Below are positions 44,139-52,857 of a stretch of 64,000 nt of DNA, piece after piece. The notes under the pieces were generated by a model, which worked only from the letters and a program-made list of their open reading frames with translations, did not search any database and was not told the DNA's origin. The position numbers were made by a program, and so were the translations under genes. Numbering within the stretch: position 1 is the stretch's first letter; the number at the start of each line of letters is the position of its first letter. Source of the DNA: Anaeromyxobacter dehalogenans 2CP-1. Lineage in GTDB: Bacteria > Myxococcota > Myxococcia > Myxococcales > Anaeromyxobacteraceae. The stretch covers positions 124,001 to 188,000 of the forward strand of contig NC_011891.1 of the NCBI RefSeq assembly GCF_000022145.1, given 5' to 3'.

Positions 44139-45008
44139 ATGGGCGACGACCCCACCCGCGTCCGGACCCCGGAGGAGCGCGCCGCCGCCGCGGCCGGCCA
44201 CTGCCTCGTGTTCGTGGCGGGGGACGGCGCGCTCGGCCTGCGGGTGCCGCTCGACGGCGAGGTGGTGCTCGGGCGCGATCCGTCCTGCGCGGTGGCGCTG
44301 CCCGCCTCCGACGTCTCGCGCCGGCACGCCCGCGTGGTGCCGGACGGCGACGGCCACCTGGTGCTCGACCTCGGCTCCACCAACGGCACCTGGGTGAACG
44401 GCCGCGAGGTGGCGGTGCACCGGCTCGCCCCGGGCGACCGGGTGCAGGTGGGCGCGTTCGTGGCGCGCTACCTGCGGGCCGGCGACGCGGAGGAGTCGGA
44501 GCTCGCCGCGCTGGCCGACCTGGCGCTGCGCGATCCGCTCACCGGCCTCCCCAACCGCCGCGCCTTCGAGGAGTCGCTCCGCCGCGAGGTGGCGCGGGCG
44601 CGGCGCGGCGGCGACCGGCTGGCGGTGGCGGTGCTCGACGTGGATCGCTTCAAGGACGTGAACGACCGGCACGGCCACGCGGCGGGCGACGTCGCGCTCG
44701 CCGAGGTGGCGCGCCGGGCATCGGCGGCGCTGCGGGCCGGGGATCTCCTGGCGCGCATCGGCGGCGAGGAGCTCGCCGCCATCCTGCCCGGCGCCGACGT
44801 GGCGGCCGCCGCCGAGGTGGCCGAGCGCGTCCGTCGCGCGGTGGGCACGGAGCCGGTGCAGGCGGGCGGGCAGGCGATCCGCGTGACCGTCTCGCTCGGC
44901 TGCGCCGAGCTCGCGCCCGACGACGCCGACGGCGCCGACCTGTTCGCACGGGCCGACGGCCACCTGTACCGCGCCAAGCACGCCGGCCGCGATCGCGTGG
45001 AGTTCTGA
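44139..45008 (+). CDS. FHA domain-diguanylate cyclase
   Basis: 289 residues. FHA domain about 38-110: VLGRDPSCAVALPASDVSRRHARV and DLGSTNGTWVNG, the full phosphothreonine-binding pattern. GGDEF domain about 128-285: RDPLTGLPNRRAFEE, VLDVDRFKDVND, signature GGEEL and the I-site RxxD (RAGD) exactly five residues before it, so product inhibition is likely. It should make cyclic di-GMP under control of a Ser/Thr kinase through the FHA domain; the kinase at 27.8 kb is one candidate. Start ATG, -10 9 bases before. Confidence 0.93.
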   Translation: MGDDPTRVRTPEERAAAAAGHCLVFVAGDGALGLRVPLDGEVVLGRDPSCAVALPASDVSRRHARVVPDGDGHLVLDLGSTNGTWVNGREVAVHRLAPGDRVQVGAFVARYLRAGDAEESELAALADLALRDPLTGLPNRRAFEESLRREVARARRGGDRLAVAVLDVDRFKDVNDRHGHAAGDVALAEVARRASAALRAGDLLARIGGEELAAILPGADVAAAAEVAERVRRAVGTEPVQAGGQAIRVTVSLGCAELAPDDADGADLFARADGHLYRAKHAGRDRVEF

Positions 45009-45101
45009 TCGGCCGGCGGCGGCGCCCGGGTGCGCCGCCCCGCGATCCCCCGCCCTCACCCGAACGCGCCCGGCGGCGCGCGCCCGGCCCGGCAGGAAAG
45101 C

Positions 45102-45130
45102 CTGCGCCCCGTCCCTGGCCGGGTTATCCT
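45102..45130 (+). promoter_or_regulatory. Promoter of the MFS transporter gene
   Basis: CTGCGC (45102-45107), 17-bp spacer, TATCCT (45125-45130), 9 bases to the GTG. Confidence 0.6.
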
Positions 45131-45139
45131 CGCGCCCGC

Positions 45140-46336
45140 GTGAAGAACCGGTCCGCCCTCGCGATCCTCTTCGTCATCGTCTTCATCGACCTGCTCGGCT
45201 TCGGGATGGTCATCCCGGTGATGGCGCTGTACGCCGAGCGGCTCGGCGCGCCGGACGCGCAGATCGGGTGGCTGATGACCGGCTACTCGGCGATGCAGTT
45301 CGTCTTCACGCCGATCTGGGGCCGGCTCTCGGATCGCCACGGCCGCCGGCCGCTCCTGCTCCTCTCGATCGTGATGACGGCGGTCGGGTTCCTCGGCTAC
45401 GCGCTCGCCCCGAGCTTCGCGTGGCTGCTCGTCTCGCGCCTGTTCGCCGGCGCCGCCACCGCCAACATCGCCATCGCGCAGGCGTACATCGCCGACGTCA
45501 CGCCGCCGGAGGGGCGCGCGCGCGGCATGGGGCTCATCGGCGCGGCGTTCGGGCTCGGCTTCGTGCTCGGGCCGGCCATCGGCGGCCTGCTCTCGGCCAT
45601 CTCGCTCTCCGCGCCCGGCTACGCGGCGGCGGCGCTCGCGGCGGCGAACGGGGTGGCGGCGTTCTTCGTGCTGCCCGAGCCGGCCGCGCACGTGCAGGCC
45701 GAGCGCCGGCCGCACCTCGAGGCGCTGCTCGGCGGCGTGAGCCGGCCCGGGATCCGCCGGCTCATCCTCATCTACTTCATCGCCATCCTCGCGTTCAGCG
45801 GGATGGAGGCGACGTTCGCGCTGCTCGCGGTCCACCGCTACGGGCTCGACCAGCGGCAGGTGAGCTACGTGTTCGCGCTCATCGGCGTGGTCGCGACGGT
45901 GGTCCAGGGCGGCCTCATCGGCCCGCTCAGCCGCCGCTTCGGCGAGCGGGCGCTGCTCGTGGCCGGGCTGCTCTTGCAGGCGGCCGCGCTCGCGGCGCTG
46001 CCCTACGCCGGCTCGGTGGCGGGCCTGCTCGTCGCCACCGTGCCGCTCGCGTTCGGGTCGAGCCTGACCACCCCGTCCCTGACCTCGCTCGTCTCGCGCT
46101 CGGCGCGCGCCGAGGACCAGGGCGGCACGCTCGGCATCGGCCAGTCCGCCGCCGCGCTCGGGCGCATCGCCGGCCCCATCTCCGCCACCCACGCCTACAG
46201 CCAGCTCTGGTTCGCGGCGCCCTACCTCGGGGGCGCGGCGCTCATGCTCGCCGGCGCCGCGGTGGGCTCGACGCTCCGGCGCCCGCCGCGCCACGAGCCG
46301 GTCGAGCCGGGCGCCGCGCCGGCCGAGGAGGGGTAG
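45140..46336 (+). CDS. MFS transporter, drug:H+ antiporter (TetA-like)
   Basis: 398 residues with 12 predicted helices. Motif A GRLSDRHGRRPLLL between TM2 and TM3, motif C GAAFGLGFVLGPAIGGLL in TM5, and FIDLLGFGMVIPV in TM1, all as in the 12-helix drug/tetracycline antiporters. It is an inner-membrane exporter; substrate unknown. No tetR-type regulator is adjacent. The start is GTG at 45140 with a full promoter upstream. galT begins 6 bases after its stop. Confidence 0.9.
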   Translation: MKNRSALAILFVIVFIDLLGFGMVIPVMALYAERLGAPDAQIGWLMTGYSAMQFVFTPIWGRLSDRHGRRPLLLLSIVMTAVGFLGYALAPSFAWLLVSRLFAGAATANIAIAQAYIADVTPPEGRARGMGLIGAAFGLGFVLGPAIGGLLSAISLSAPGYAAAALAAANGVAAFFVLPEPAAHVQAERRPHLEALLGGVSRPGIRRLILIYFIAILAFSGMEATFALLAVHRYGLDQRQVSYVFALIGVVATVVQGGLIGPLSRRFGERALLVAGLLLQAAALAALPYAGSVAGLLVATVPLAFGSSLTTPSLTSLVSRSARAEDQGGTLGIGQSAAALGRIAGPISATHAYSQLWFAAPYLGGAALMLAGAAVGSTLRRPPRHEPVEPGAAPAEEG

Positions 46337-46342
46337 CGCCGC

Positions 46343-47344
46343 ATGCCGGATCTCCGCCGCGATCCCATCGTCGGCCGCTGGGTGATCATCGCCACCGAGC
46401 GCGCCCGCCGTCCCTCCGACATGCAGCGCACCGCCCCCGCGCCGCAGGGCGGCCTGTGCCCGTTCGATCCCGGCAACGAGGGGATGACGCCGCGCGAGGT
46501 GTACGTGGCCGGGCGGCCGCCGTCCGCGCCGCCCAACGCGCCGGGCTGGAAGGTGCGGGTGGTGCCGAACCGGTTCCCGGCACTCAAGATCGAGGGCGAG
46601 CTGGACCGGCAGGCGGAGGGCATCTACGACCGGATGAACGGGATCGGCGCCCACGAGGTGATCGTCGAGACCCCGGACCACGACCGGGCCATGGAGGACC
46701 TCACCCCGGCCGAGCTCACCGAGGTGCTGTTCGCGTTCAAGGCGCGCATCCTCGACCTGCGCAACGACCTCCGCTTCAAGTACATCCTGCTGTTCAAGAA
46801 CCACGGCCACCTGGCCGGCGCCTCGCTCGAGCACGCGCACTCGCAGCTCATCGCGCTGCCGGTGGTGCCGCGGCAGGTGATCGAGGAGATCGAGGGCGCC
46901 CGCCGGCACTTCGACCTGAAGGAGCGCTGCATCTTCTGCGACATCGTCGGGCAGGAGCGGAAGGAGCGGGCGCGGCTGGTCCTCGAGAACGACGAGTTCG
47001 TGGTGTTCGCCCCCTGGGCCCCGCGGAGCCCGTTCGAGACCTGGATCATGCCGAAGCGCCACCAGTCGAACTACGAGGCCGAGCCCAAGGAGCGGCTGGC
47101 GCTGTGCGCCGAGGCGCTGGGCAGCACGCTGCGCCGCCTGGGCGGGGCGCTCGGCAAGCCCGCCTACAACTTCATGGTCCACTCCAACCCGCTCCGCGAC
47201 GCCCAGAGCCCGAGCTACCACTGGCACATCGAGGTGATGCCGGCGCTCACGCAGGTGGCCGGGTTCGAGTGGGGCTCCGGGTTCCACATCAACCCGGTCC
47301 CGCCCGAGGAAGCGGCGGAGTTCCTGCGCAAGGTGCCCGGCTAG
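46343..47344 (+). CDS. galT: Galactose-1-phosphate uridylyltransferase (GalT/HIT type)
   Basis: 333 residues. Class I GalT: DPIVGRWVIIATERARRP, ASLEHAHSQLIALPVVP with the active-site HxHxQ (near 162-166), CIFCDIV, HQSNYE and SYHWHIEVMP. In most GalTs the first zinc pair is CPFC; here it is CPFD (Cys39, Asp42), so the metal site may be altered or absent. Substrate could be another sugar-1-phosphate, such as ADP-glucose phosphorylase activity in related enzymes. The partner enzymes galK and galE are not in the window. It follows the MFS gene closely and precedes glgA. Confidence 0.87.
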   Translation: MPDLRRDPIVGRWVIIATERARRPSDMQRTAPAPQGGLCPFDPGNEGMTPREVYVAGRPPSAPPNAPGWKVRVVPNRFPALKIEGELDRQAEGIYDRMNGIGAHEVIVETPDHDRAMEDLTPAELTEVLFAFKARILDLRNDLRFKYILLFKNHGHLAGASLEHAHSQLIALPVVPRQVIEEIEGARRHFDLKERCIFCDIVGQERKERARLVLENDEFVVFAPWAPRSPFETWIMPKRHQSNYEAEPKERLALCAEALGSTLRRLGGALGKPAYNFMVHSNPLRDAQSPSYHWHIEVMPALTQVAGFEWGSGFHINPVPPEEAAEFLRKVPG

Positions 47345-47359
47345 CGGCGCCGGAAGGTC

Positions 47360-47365
47360 CATACT
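47360..47365 (+). promoter_or_regulatory. -10 element of glgA
   Basis: CATACT, 7 bases before the ATG; weak match, no -35 seen. Confidence 0.3.
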
Positions 47366-47372
47366 GACGTCG

Positions 47373-48806
47373 ATGCAGATCCTGTTCGTCGCCTCGGAGG
47401 TCGGCCCGTGGTCGAAGACGGGCGGGCTCGGGGACGTGGCCGGCGCGTTGCCGCAGGCGCTCGCCGAGCGGGGCAACGAGGTGGCGGTGGTGACGCCGCG
47501 CCACGGGTCGATCGACCCGCACGCGGCCGGGCTCCAGCCCGTGCGGACGGCGCTCCACGTGCGGGGCGAGCCGGTGGCGCTCTGGGTGAAGCGGGGGCCG
47601 GCGCCGGTCTACTTCGTGGAGCACCCGCACCTGTTCGGCAGCCGCCGCGGCCTGTACGGCGAGGGCGGGCGCGACCACGGCGACAACGCCGAGCGCTTCG
47701 CGTTCCTGACCCGGGCCGCGCTGGCCCTGCCCGCCGCGCTCGGGCTCCGCCCCCGCATCCTGCACCTGAATGACTGGCAGTGCGGCCTCGGGCCCTGGCT
47801 GCTGCGCCACGAGCACGCGCGCGACCCGGCGCTCGCCGGCGCCCGGACGGTGTTCACCATCCACAACCTCGCCTACCAGGGGCTGTTCCCGAAGCAGGTG
47901 CTGCCCGCGCTGGGCCTCCCGTGGGAGGTGTTCCGCTGGGAGGCGATGGAGTTCTTCGACCAGCTCTCCTTCATGAAGGCCGGGCTCGCGTTCGCCGACG
48001 CGCTCACCACCGTCTCGCCCACCTACGCGCGCGAGATCCTCACGCCGGAGGGCGGCGCCAGCCTCGACGCGCTGCTCCGGCACCGCGCCCGGGACCTGCA
48101 CGGCATCCTGAACGGCATCGACGTGCACGCCTGGGACCCGGCCCGCGACCCGCACCTGCCCGCGCACTTCGGCGCCGGCGACCTCACCGGCAAGGCGGCG
48201 TGCAAGGCCGCGCTCCAGCGCGAGGTGGGGTTGCCGGTGCGGCCCGAGGTCCCGGTGGCGGGCCTGGTGACCCGGCTCGCCGAGCAGAAGGGGATCGACC
48301 TCGTGGCGGCGGCGCTGCCGGCGCTGCTCGCCCGCGACGTGCAGGTGGTGCTGCTCGGGAGCGGCGACGCGGCCTACGAGCAGGCGTTCGCGCGCGCCGC
48401 GCGCGAGCACCCCGACCGCGTGGCCGCGCGCATCGGGTTCGACGAGGGGCTGGCGCACCGGATCGAGGCGGGCGCGGACCTGTTCCTCATGCCCTCGCGG
48501 TTCGAGCCGTGCGGCCTGAACCAGATGTACTCGCTGCGCTACGGCACCGTCCCGGTGGTGCGGGCGGTGGGCGGCCTCGCCGACACGGTCGAGGACTTCG
48601 ACGGCTTCGCCCGCGGCACCGGCTTCCGCTTCTCCGAGTACACGCCGCAGGCGCTCCTCACCGCGACGCGCCGCGCGCTGGACGTGTTCCGCGACCGGCG
48701 CGCCTGGCGCGGGCTGGTGGAGCGCGGCATGGCCGAGGACAACAGCTGGGAGCGGAGCGCGGCGAGGTACGAGGCGCTCTACCGGACGCTCGCGCCGGGG
48801 CGCTGA
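47373..48806 (+). CDS. glgA: Glycogen synthase (ADP-glucose)
   Basis: 477 residues, the usual length. It extends alpha-1,4-glucan from ADP-glucose made by GlgC. A GT5 glycosyltransferase: KTGGLGDVAGALP at 15-27, HLNDWQCGL, TIHNLAYQG, VSPTYAREI, NGIDVHAWDP, GLVTRLAEQKGIDL near 295 and MPSRFEPCGLNQMYSLRYGTVPVV. ATG start, 28 bases after the galT stop. Confidence 0.95.
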   Translation: MQILFVASEVGPWSKTGGLGDVAGALPQALAERGNEVAVVTPRHGSIDPHAAGLQPVRTALHVRGEPVALWVKRGPAPVYFVEHPHLFGSRRGLYGEGGRDHGDNAERFAFLTRAALALPAALGLRPRILHLNDWQCGLGPWLLRHEHARDPALAGARTVFTIHNLAYQGLFPKQVLPALGLPWEVFRWEAMEFFDQLSFMKAGLAFADALTTVSPTYAREILTPEGGASLDALLRHRARDLHGILNGIDVHAWDPARDPHLPAHFGAGDLTGKAACKAALQREVGLPVRPEVPVAGLVTRLAEQKGIDLVAAALPALLARDVQVVLLGSGDAAYEQAFARAAREHPDRVAARIGFDEGLAHRIEAGADLFLMPSRFEPCGLNQMYSLRYGTVPVVRAVGGLADTVEDFDGFARGTGFRFSEYTPQALLTATRRALDVFRDRRAWRGLVERGMAEDNSWERSAARYEALYRTLAPGR

Positions 48807-48856
48807 CCGGCCCGACGCGCCTTCCCGGCGACCCGCGCGGTGCGCAGCGTGCGGTC

Positions 48857-49186
48857 ATGGCCACCGCACCCCACGACGACCCCGAGCCGACCGCCCGCCC
48901 GACCGACCGGCTGCCGCGCGAGCTGCTCGAGGAAGAGGACGAGAAGCTCGTGCCCGCGAGCAACGTGGGCGGTGCGGCCCCCACCGCGCTCGGCGCCGAC
49001 TCCGGGGGCGACCTGCCCGGCTCGGAGGACGACCTCGCCAACATGTCCGAGCCTGAGCCGCCCGAGCCGCCGGAGGTGGGGGCGGTGCACGTCCGCCGCG
49101 GCGCCGCGGGCGAGGAGGAGGGCGAAGGCGGCGAGGCCGGCGACGACGAGGAGGCCGGGCCCGGCGCGCCGCGGACGCGGCACTGA
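48857..49186 (+). CDS. Acidic, low-complexity protein of unknown function
   Basis: 109 residues, rich in Glu, Asp, Pro and Gly (ELLEEEDEKLVPASN, EEEGEGGEAGDDEEAG), with no helix or hydrophobic core that I can see; probably disordered. It begins at ATG 48857, 50 bases after glgA, with no clear ribosome site. Codon bias fits the coding frame moderately. A real gene is likely but not certain. Confidence 0.45.
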   Translation: MATAPHDDPEPTARPTDRLPRELLEEEDEKLVPASNVGGAAPTALGADSGGDLPGSEDDLANMSEPEPPEPPEVGAVHVRRGAAGEEEGEGGEAGDDEEAGPGAPRTRH

Positions 49187-49204
49187 CGCGGCCTGCGCCG
49201 CGAC

Positions 49205-50446
49205 CTACTCGAGGCCGCGGTCGCGCAGCTCGTCGTCCGACTCGCCGTGCAGGTGCCCGAGCTCGTGCAGGAGCGTCACGCGCACCTGCTCGGTGAGCTC
49301 GGCCCGGTCGCGCGCGAAGCGGAGCAGGTTCTTGCGGTAGAACACGATGCTCCGGCAGCGGGGCCCGTCGGCCTCGGTGCAGGCCTCGTCGGCGGGCGGG
49401 CCGCGGTACAGCCCGAGGATCGACGGCGAGAGCGGCGGCTCGACCGCGGTGAGGTCCTCGGTGTCGGGCAGGTCCTGGATCTCCACCGGCGCGAGCTTCA
49501 GCGCCTCGCGCTCGGCCGCGGGGAGCGCCGCCACCGCGGCCTCCACCTCGGCCCGGAACGCGCCCGCGTCCACCGCCAGCTCGTCGCGGAAGTCGTCCGG
49601 CGCGAGCGTGCGCGCCCGCGCCAGGAGCGCCGCGGCGCGCCGGCCGTCGCCGCTGCGCTCGGCGACCAGGCCGAGCTGGTGGATGGCCCACGCGTCGTCG
49701 GGCGCGATCGCCAGCGCGCGCTCGAAGGCCCGGCGCGCCTCGCCGAAGCGGCACAGCTCGAACAGGGCCACGCCGCGCTCGTAGAGCGCGTCCGGGTCCC
49801 TGGGCCGGGCCGCCAGCGCGCGCTCGAGGTGCGCGAGCGCCAGGTGGCTGCGCCCCAGGTCGTTCTCGGCCATCCCGGCGACCAGCTCGAGCCGCGCGGC
49901 GAGGTCCTTGTCCTTGCGCGGGGGGCGGGTGGCGCTGCGCGCGCCGCGCACCGCGTACTCGAGGCCGGCCTCGAGCGCGTCGCGGGCGGCGCCCAGCCGG
50001 CGGACGTGCAGCTCGGCCGCGCCGAGCAGCGCCTCCGGCTCGTCCGGATCCACCGCCAGCGCGCGCGCGAAGGCGAGGCGCGCCTCGTCGAGCCGGTCGA
50101 GCGCGGCGAGCGCGGCGCCGCGCGCGGTGAGCGCCGGCACCATCCGCGGCGCGAGCCGCAGCGCCTCGTCGGCGCAGGCGAGCGCGCGCTCCCGGGCGCC
50201 CGCGTCCAGCGCCGCGACCGCCTCCTCGGCGAGCGCGCTCGGGGCCGCGAACGGCTCGCCGGGCAGGCACGCCTCGGGGCGAGCGCGCGACCCGCGGGCG
50301 GGCGGCGGGACGTAGCGGGCCGGGGTGATCGTCCCGCGCGCGACATGGTTCGCCTGCGGCGCCGCCGGGGCGGGCGCAGGAGCGGTGGAGGGGGTGCAGG
50401 CCGCAGCGAGCAGGAGGACCGCCGCACGGCGGAACGGCAGAGACAT
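49205..50446 (-). CDS. TPR lipoprotein with C-terminal HExxH zincin domain
   Basis: 413 residues. Lipoprotein-like signal (VLLLAAAC, Cys near 17), then a Pro/Ala linker. About six TPR-like repeats follow over 65-300 (ARERALACADEALRLAPRMVPAL, DEARLAFARALAVDPDEPEAL, HLERALAARPRDPDALYERG, EARRAFERALAIAPDDAWAIHQLG). The C-terminal 110 residues (LAPVEIQDLPD, LYRGP, RSIVFYRKNLLRFARD) end in HELGHLHGESDDEL (His394, Glu395, His398, Gly401, Asp404), the HExxHxxGxxD pattern of minimal zincin-like peptidases. Those domains usually stand alone as 110-residue proteins. Probably periplasmic or outer-membrane-bound; substrates unknown. Confidence 0.85.
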   Translation of the reverse strand: MSLPFRRAAVLLLAAACTPSTAPAPAPAAPQANHVARGTITPARYVPPPARGSRARPEACLPGEPFAAPSALAEEAVAALDAGARERALACADEALRLAPRMVPALTARGAALAALDRLDEARLAFARALAVDPDEPEALLGAAELHVRRLGAARDALEAGLEYAVRGARSATRPPRKDKDLAARLELVAGMAENDLGRSHLALAHLERALAARPRDPDALYERGVALFELCRFGEARRAFERALAIAPDDAWAIHQLGLVAERSGDGRRAAALLARARTLAPDDFRDELAVDAGAFRAEVEAAVAALPAAEREALKLAPVEIQDLPDTEDLTAVEPPLSPSILGLYRGPPADEACTEADGPRCRSIVFYRKNLLRFARDRAELTEQVRVTLLHELGHLHGESDDELRDRGLE

Positions 50447-50590
50447 CGCCGCGAGCTTGCCACAGCCCTCGGGGGCGCGCCAGCCGGGGTCCCGCGCCGC
50501 GAGCGCCCGCGCGGCCGGCCGAGGGCAGAGGGCGCAGGCGGCGCCCGACGGCGCCTGCGGGGCACCGCGCTGCCCGCTCCGGGGGGGGCG

Positions 50591-50658
50591 TCAGGGCGCG
50601 TGAGCCGATCCCCGCCCGCCGCCGCGGCGACGGGCGGGGACGGGGTGGCGTGCGCTCA
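50591..50658. repeat. Terminal-inverted-repeat element, short copy, abutting the SIR2 stop codon
   Basis: A 68-bp version of the 23310 element. It keeps both ends and the CCGCCGCGGCGACGGG core but lacks the 100-bp middle. The inner stem CCCCGCCCG / CGGGCGGGG (50610-50639) is perfect. As at mreB1, the right end holds the TGA of the gene upstream on the minus strand. It could act as a terminator for the SIR2 gene. Confidence 0.65.
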
Positions 50659-51576
50659 TCGCGGGAACGGGCCCAGCGCCGCCTCGCACCGGTCGGCGAG
50701 CGCGCCCAGGAACGCGAGCAGCTCCGGCGGGTGGACCGGGTCCGAGGCCCGCAGGTCCACCCGGGCGATGCGGTCGAGCTCGAAGGTGGCGAGGTCGAGG
50801 TCGGTGGAGGTCCCGAGCTCCAGGAACCAGGCCACCGGGAGCACCTCCAGGTCGCGCAGCTTGGTCCAGATCCAGCGCAGGTTCGGGTCGTTGAAGCCGT
50901 AGCCGACGAGCAGCAGCTCGCGGCCGACCGCGTCGGAGCAGAAGCGCAGGTCGATCGCGTTCGCGGCCAGGCTGGCGCGCCGCTGGAAGTCGGTCTCGCT
51001 CACCACCAGCGTGGCGGGCCGGTCGAGCGTGCCGTGCAGCTTGTAGACGGGGAACCGCGAGACGAAGCGGCCGCCGGCGGGGTCGAGCCGCCAGCGCTGC
51101 AGGTCGTCCGCCGCCGCCACCACCTGGCAGGCGCGGCCCGCCCAGGCGAAGGTCCGCTCCAGCAGGTCGTCGAAGTTGGTGGTGTAGAGCGCGGGCACGA
51201 ACGCGGCGAGCCGGACCAGCAGCCGGTGCAGCGGCAGGGCCGCCGGATCGATGCGCGAGGTATCGAACAGCCCCGCGAGCCGCTCCACCAGCCGCGCCTC
51301 GCCGCAGAGCGCGCGGTGCGCCTCCGGGACGCGGAGCAGCGTCTCCAGCGCCACCGGGTCGTCCGGCCCCGGCGGCGAGAAGCGCGCCGGCGCGTCCGGC
51401 AGCCGCTCGCGGAGCACCGGCACGAGGTCGCGCGCCAGCGCCACGACGGCCTCGCGCCAGGACGGCAGCCCGGCCCAGCGCGAGGCGCCCGCGCCCACCA
51501 GCAGGAGGAGCTGGCCCTGCGCGAGCCGGTCGAAGAGGTGGTCCTGCACCTCCCGGATGTCCGGCGCGCCGCGCAT
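50656..51576 (-). CDS. Stand-alone SIR2-like domain protein
   Basis: 306 residues. SIR2_2-type fold: LLLLVGAGASRWAGLPSWREAV (NAD loop, 24-45), YTTNFDDLLERTF (Asn134, Asp136), VYKLHGTLD (His181) and LLVGYGFNDPN near 240. Asn and His sit where the NAD-cleaving SIR2 domains of phage-defence proteins carry their catalytic pair. No partner gene (TIR, prophage sensor, helicase or Argonaute) is adjacent; the upstream gene is thiO (57-base gap, same strand). It may be a single-gene defence NADase or a housekeeping NAD enzyme; the sequence does not decide. Confidence 0.82.
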   Translation of the reverse strand: MRGAPDIREVQDHLFDRLAQGQLLLLVGAGASRWAGLPSWREAVVALARDLVPVLRERLPDAPARFSPPGPDDPVALETLLRVPEAHRALCGEARLVERLAGLFDTSRIDPAALPLHRLLVRLAAFVPALYTTNFDDLLERTFAWAGRACQVVAAADDLQRWRLDPAGGRFVSRFPVYKLHGTLDRPATLVVSETDFQRRASLAANAIDLRFCSDAVGRELLLVGYGFNDPNLRWIWTKLRDLEVLPVAWFLELGTSTDLDLATFELDRIARVDLRASDPVHPPELLAFLGALADRCEAALGPFPR

Positions 51577-51633
51577 GGGCCGGTGAAAACCTGCGGCCCG
51601 GCGCGGCCGCGGGCAAGCCGGGGGAGCCCGCGC

Positions 51634-52764
51634 CTACCTGCGGCCCGCCGCCTGCGGCCGGCCCGCCCCGAGGCGCGCCGGCGAGAACGGCGCGAGGTCC
51701 ACCGGCGGCGGCGTCCCGAGCACGGCCGCCGCCACCGCGTCGGCGGTGACCGGCGCGAGCAGGATGCCGTTCCGCGTGTGGCCGGTGGCGTAGTACAGGC
51801 CGGGCACGGTCCCGGCGCCGAGGATGGGCGAGCCGTCCGGGCTGGCGGGGCGGAAGTTGGACCAGGTCTCGACCACCGGCGCGGCCGCCAGCGCGGGCGC
51901 GATCTCGAGCGCGATGTCGAGGACGCGCCGCAGCCCGCCCGCGGTCACCGCCTTCTCGTGCCCGACCTCCTCCATGGTGGAGCCGCACAGGATCCGCCCG
52001 TCGGCGCGCGGCACCACGTAGCCGTTGGCCGAGAACACCACGCGCGAGAGGAGCGGCGGCCGGGTGTCGAGGAGCGCGATCTGCCCGCGCACCGGGCGCA
52101 CCGCGCCGGGCGGCAGCCCGTTCCCCTCCACCTGCATGCTCCAGCTCCCCGCGGCGAGCACCACCGCGTCCGCCTCGATGCGCCCGGCGTCGTGGTCCAC
52201 GCCCACCGCCCGCCCGCCCGCGTGGACGATCCGCTCCACCTTGCCGGTGACGAAGCGGGCCCCGGCGCGCGCCGCCGCCACGTACACGGCCCGGCCCAGC
52301 AGCCGCGGGTCCACCGAGGCCTCGTCGGCGAAGTACAGCGCGCCGCGCGTCTCCGGCGACACGCCCGGCTCGAGCCGGCGCACCTCGGCGTCGTCCAGCA
52401 CCTCCACCGCCAGCCCGGCCTTGTGGAGCTTCTCGGCGCGCCCGGCGAGGAGCCGGGCCTCCGGATCGTCCACCGCGATCTCGAGCGTCCCGCCGCCGCG
52501 GAGGCCGACCCACATGCCGCTCGCGGCCTCGACCTCGCGCGCGAACGCCGGGTAGCGCGCCAGCGAGGCGGCGCAGAGCGCGTAGAACGGGCCCGGCTCG
52601 AGCGCCTCCACGCCGGGCGAGAGGATGCCGCCGGCCGCGTAGGACGCCTCGGCGCCCGGCACCGCCCGCTCCAGCACCACCACCTGCTTGCCGGCCTGCG
52701 CGAGGCGCAGCGCCACCGAGGCGCCCTGCAGCCCGGCGCCCACCACCACCACGTCCGTCTTCAT
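51634..52764 (-). CDS. thiO: Glycine oxidase ThiO / FAD-dependent D-amino-acid oxidase family
   Basis: 376 residues. FAD loop VVVVGAGLQGASVALRLAQAGKQVVVLE (GxGxxG, 5-32), LLGRAVYVAAARAGARF, VLAAGSWS, VRPVRGQIALL, VPRADGRILCGSTMEEVG and the C-terminal ATGHTRNGILLAP. This is the ThiO pattern: oxidation of glycine to iminoglycine for thiazole synthesis. No other thi gene is nearby. ATG start. A 57-base gap separates it from the SIR2 gene downstream. Confidence 0.88.
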   Translation of the reverse strand: MKTDVVVVGAGLQGASVALRLAQAGKQVVVLERAVPGAEASYAAGGILSPGVEALEPGPFYALCAASLARYPAFAREVEAASGMWVGLRGGGTLEIAVDDPEARLLAGRAEKLHKAGLAVEVLDDAEVRRLEPGVSPETRGALYFADEASVDPRLLGRAVYVAAARAGARFVTGKVERIVHAGGRAVGVDHDAGRIEADAVVLAAGSWSMQVEGNGLPPGAVRPVRGQIALLDTRPPLLSRVVFSANGYVVPRADGRILCGSTMEEVGHEKAVTAGGLRRVLDIALEIAPALAAAPVVETWSNFRPASPDGSPILGAGTVPGLYYATGHTRNGILLAPVTADAVAAAVLGTPPPVDLAPFSPARLGAGRPQAAGRR

Positions 52765-52857
52765 GGTGCGCGAGCCTACGCCCGCCCCGGCGCGCCGGAA
52801 AGGCTCGCGTGCCCCCGCCGGGACGGCGGGCCGGGCGCGCAGACGGGCGGCGGGCGC

